Source: Gemmatimonadota bacterium
Lineage (GTDB): Bacteria; Gemmatimonadota; Gemmatimonadetes; Gemmatimonadales; Gemmatimonadaceae
Direction: 5' to 3'
Length of the DNA: 8,970 nt
Assembly: GCA_023249395.1 (NCBI GenBank)
Contig: JAHFCS010000059.1
Coordinates: 1-8,970, forward strand
The notes under the pieces: generated by a model
Told to the model about the DNA's origin: nothing
Database searches by the model: none
What the model saw: only the letters and a program-made list of their open reading frames with translations
Shown: piece by piece, positions 6,639 to 8,970 of the stretch
How the letters are laid out: each line of letters opens with the position of its first letter
Position numbering within the stretch: position 1 is the first letter of the stretch
Position numbers and translations under genes: made by a program

Positions 6639-8743
6639 TGGACAGGCCTCGGCGTAGTGTCGAGGGCGTCCCGGACCGACCGCGCCAGTTCCGCCGTGCT
6701 GTACGGCTTGCCGAGCACGGCGGCGTTCCCGAGGTCACCCGCGTTCAGACCGTAGCCGCTGGAGAAGAGGAATCGGAGATTCGGGCGGCGCAGAAGCGCA
6801 GCGTCGCGCATGGCCGGGCCGGTCAGACGTGGCATCGTCACGTCGGTCAGCACGAGATTGATCTCTTCTCCGTGCAACTCGATCACCTCGAGCCCTTCCA
6901 GCCCGTCCTTCGCGACGATCACGCGGTAACCGAGCATTTCGAGCAGCAGCTTCGCCGACCGTCGCAGTTCCTCCGAGTCCTCCACCAGCAGGACGGTCTC
7001 GCTTCCTCCGACAAAAGACGACGGCCGCTGCGCGGCGGCGACTTTCGGCTGGGCGGCATAGAAGGGGAGGTGCACGTCAAAGGTCGTGCCCGCGTTGCGC
7101 CGGCTCTTGACGGTGATGAAGCCGCCGTGTTGTTGGACGATGCCATAGACCACCGACAGCCCCAATCCTGTCCCCTTGTTCACGGCCTTCGTGGTGAAGA
7201 AGGGCTCGAAGATCCGCGACTGCGTGGCTTCGTCCATCCCGATGCCGTTGTCTTCGCAGACGAGCCGCACGAAGTCCCCAGGGTATGCCCCCGGAACTTG
7301 CGGAACGTTCTCCGTCACCACGCGTTCGCGCTCAATGGCAATCCGGAGCGATCCCCCGTGCGGCATCGCATCTCGCGCATTCACGCAGAGGTTCATCAGC
7401 ACCTGCTCGAGTTGTCCCGGATCGGAGAGCACGGTAGCCGGTTCCGGGCCGTCTGCGATCTCTATCGAGATGGTCTCCCCCACCGCTGTGCTGAGCATCT
7501 GGTGGCAACTGTGGACCAGTTGCTTCAGGTCCACGACCTGGACATCATAGGCCTGTTGACGACTGAACGCCAGCAGGCGCTTGGTGAGGTTGACGCCCCG
7601 ATCTACCGTGCGCGCGATCTCCTCCAAGTTCTCGCGCAGCGACGGAGGCAGTGCGTCATCCGACAGCGTCATCTCGGCGGCGATCTTCATGACGCCGAGG
7701 AGATTATTGAAGTCGTGGGCCACCCCGCCCGCGATCGCACCGATCGCCTCCATCTTCTGCGCGAAGACGAGCTGTCGCTGCACGCTCTCGAGCTCCGCGT
7801 GCGCGCGCGCCTGTTCGGTGACATCCCGCACCACGCCGTCCAATCTTGTCCCGAATTTCTCGTTATGAACCGCGACGAAGCGCAGCTGGAGTTGGCGTTC
7901 GCCGTTCGGCGCCGCGAACCGATGCTCCACCGATTGCAGGCTGCTGCAGGACACCGCCTGCTCCGCCGCCGCGAGCAGCGCGGGGAGGTCATCCGGGTGA
8001 ACGCCGCGCCGCCAATGCCACGGGTGTGCGAGCATTTCGTCGGCCGTGAATCCGAAGACGTGCAATGCCGCCGGGGAGAGATAGCGAATCTGCTCAAACC
8101 CAGGACTCACGCTGAAGAGCACGTCCGGTATGGTGTCCACCACATTCTGCAAGCGACGTTCGAGTGAACCGACGTACCGGTCGAGACGCGCGTTAGCCGC
8201 CCCCAGTTCTTCCTCGCGCTGCATGAGTGCCCGGTTCTGAAGCACCGCCTCCTCGAACGTGGAGACGAGCAGGTCGGCAACTTGCCGGAGAGAAGAGTTG
8301 ATGGTGACCTCACGCCCCAGAAACATGACCGGCACCGATTCAACCGTCCCGCCATTCCCACGCAACGCGCGCGACGCAATGAGACGGTCAAGCCGCTGAA
8401 GAAGGACGAGCGGGTCGTACGGCTTGCGCGCAAAGGCATCGGCGCCGGCGGCCAATGCCGAGATGACATCTGCGGAATCGGTAAGGCTGGTCAGCAGCAT
8501 GACGGGGGTGCCGCTGTGCGGGCCGGCCTTGATTCGCCGGCACAGCTCGTAGCCGTCCACGTCTCCGGGCATCACGACGTCGGTGATGACGGCGTCGAAG
8601 GATTCTGTGGCAAGCGCGGCGAGAGCGCTCACTCCATTCCAGGCCACCGTCACGCTGTGGCCGCCTCCCACCTCCAGGACGTCGCGAAGGACTTCCGCCT
8701 GGGTGGGGCTGTCTTCAACGACCAGGACGCGCAGCTCAGCCAT
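6635..8743 (-). CDS. Soluble hybrid histidine kinase, REC-PAS-HisKA-HATPase-REC
   Basis: The product has 702 residues and no membrane segment. The N-terminal receiver (about 4-125) has Glu10/Asp11, the acceptor Asp55 in VITDVVMPGD and Lys107 in RKPYDP. A linker of about 70 residues, ending in a coiled coil (165-200), leads to a PAS domain (about 200-310, ending VVRDVTEQ). HisKA has the acceptor His343 in GGVAHDFNNLLG. HATPase_c has Asn455 in NLCVNARDAM, EDNGIGMD (497-504), FEPFFTTK (512-519) and KGTGLGLS (523-530). The second receiver (about 583-695) has Glu588/Asp589, the acceptor Asp634 in LTDVTMPRL and Lys679 in LGKPYS. All catalytic residues are present. With receivers at both ends it can take phosphate from another kinase as well as its own. 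The ATG at 8743 gives MAELRVLVVEDS, the normal start of a receiver; a longer frame from 8914 only reads CheB codons in another phase. It overlaps cheB by 8 nt with only a weak Shine-Dalgarno, which suggests translational coupling. Confidence 0.95.
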   Translation of the reverse strand: MAELRVLVVEDSPTQAEVLRDVLEVGGGHSVTVAWNGVSALAALATESFDAVITDVVMPGDVDGYELCRRIKAGPHSGTPVMLLTSLTDSADVISALAAGADAFARKPYDPLVLLQRLDRLIASRALRGNGGTVESVPVMFLGREVTINSSLRQVADLLVSTFEEAVLQNRALMQREEELGAANARLDRYVGSLERRLQNVVDTIPDVLFSVSPGFEQIRYLSPAALHVFGFTADEMLAHPWHWRRGVHPDDLPALLAAAEQAVSCSSLQSVEHRFAAPNGERQLQLRFVAVHNEKFGTRLDGVVRDVTEQARAHAELESVQRQLVFAQKMEAIGAIAGGVAHDFNNLLGVMKIAAEMTLSDDALPPSLRENLEEIARTVDRGVNLTKRLLAFSRQQAYDVQVVDLKQLVHSCHQMLSTAVGETISIEIADGPEPATVLSDPGQLEQVLMNLCVNARDAMPHGGSLRIAIERERVVTENVPQVPGAYPGDFVRLVCEDNGIGMDEATQSRIFEPFFTTKAVNKGTGLGLSVVYGIVQQHGGFITVKSRRNAGTTFDVHLPFYAAQPKVAAAQRPSSFVGGSETVLLVEDSEELRRSAKLLLEMLGYRVIVAKDGLEGLEVIELHGEEINLVLTDVTMPRLTGPAMRDAALLRRPNLRFLFSSGYGLNAGDLGNAAVLGKPYSTAELARSVRDALDTTPRPVQ

Positions 8744-8970
8744 TTGCGCCGCCCAGATGCAGCAGGAGGCGGGTCGCGATGCTCTGCACCGGGAGCACTT
8801 CGTGGACGACGCCCGCCGCGACCGCCTCGCCCGGCATTCCGTACACAATCGAACTCGCTTCGTCCTGTGCGATGACGAGACCGCCTGCCGCTTGCACCAT
8901 CCGCAGTCCCTCAACGCCGTCGCTACCCATCCCTGTGAGTATCACGGCAGCCACGCCGCTACCGTACACG
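8736..8970 (-). CDS. cheB: CheB-type protein-glutamate methylesterase, C-terminal end (cut by right window edge)
   Basis: The last 77 codons of a gene whose start lies beyond the right edge. The segment AAVILTGMGSDGVEGLRMVQ contains the hallmark TGMGxDG of the CheB catalytic domain, with the Asp of the Ser-His-Asp triad. IAQDEASSIVYGMPGEAV and VHEVLPV follow, as in the C-terminus of CheB. CheB enzymes remove methyl groups from (or deamidate) glutamate side chains of chemoreceptors. The Ser and His of the triad, and any receiver domain, are outside the window, so I cannot tell whether this is a full CheB, a methylesterase-only protein or the end of a CheB-CheR fusion. It overlaps the hybrid-kinase gene by 8 nt (ATGGCTGA), so it belongs to the same unit. 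Such neighbours are common in CheR/CheB loci outside classical chemotaxis operons. Confidence 0.9.
   Translation of the reverse strand, partial: VYGSGVAAVILTGMGSDGVEGLRMVQAAGGLVIAQDEASSIVYGMPGEAVAAGVVHEVLPVQSIATRLLLHLGGANG

Noticed and set aside
6638..8167. 509-codon open frame on the plus strand
   Set aside because: It is antisense to the hybrid kinase and mirrors its codons. There is no domain and no membrane or secretion pattern.
8744..8914. 57-residue Cys-rich N-terminal extension of the hybrid kinase
   Set aside because: The apparent CxxC pattern comes from reading cheB codons in another phase. The receiver domain begins normally at the ATG at 8743.

Overview
The window is GC-rich and densely coded, with G/C strongly preferred at third codon positions. 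Every gene I can support lies on the minus strand, so transcription runs from right to left. The style of the proteins (a NarL-type kinase with stacked PAS domains, CheB next to a hybrid kinase, a zinc-ribbon membrane protein beginning MWTCKQCG) suggests a Gram-negative environmental bacterium, perhaps Verrucomicrobia (Opitutus-like), Acidobacteria or a similar soil or water lineage. That placement is a guess from memory, because no marker gene is present.

Right part (8970 down to 2641): a signalling operon of four genes with 4-8 nt overlaps. The order is the C-terminal end of a CheB-type methylesterase (cut by the right edge), a soluble hybrid kinase (REC-PAS-HisKA-HATPase-REC), a membrane-bound kinase with about eight transmembrane helices, five PAS domains and a HisKA_3/HATPase core, and a NarL/FixJ response regulator. 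The last two form a clear cognate pair. The hybrid kinase and CheB sit in the same translationally coupled unit, so the whole set is probably one sensory pathway ending in transcriptional control. No chemoreceptor, CheA, CheW or Hpt protein lies inside the window.

Middle (2640 down to 2359): a 17-base perfect hairpin follows the regulator. A weak promoter-like pair and a strong Shine-Dalgarno follow. The Shine-Dalgarno sits just before an ATA codon that opens a stretch reading as a signal peptide, in frame with the next gene, which has no ATG/GTG/TTG start in that stretch.

Left part (2358 down to 1): three genes I cannot assign to a family. They are a probably exported protein, a zinc-ribbon protein with two membrane helices, and the N-terminal part of a mostly helical protein cut by the left edge. 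The gap between the first two holds two adjacent hairpins and a 10-bp direct repeat. The long plus-strand open frames look like shadows of the minus-strand genes. I see no tRNA, rRNA, CRISPR array, transposase or origin.
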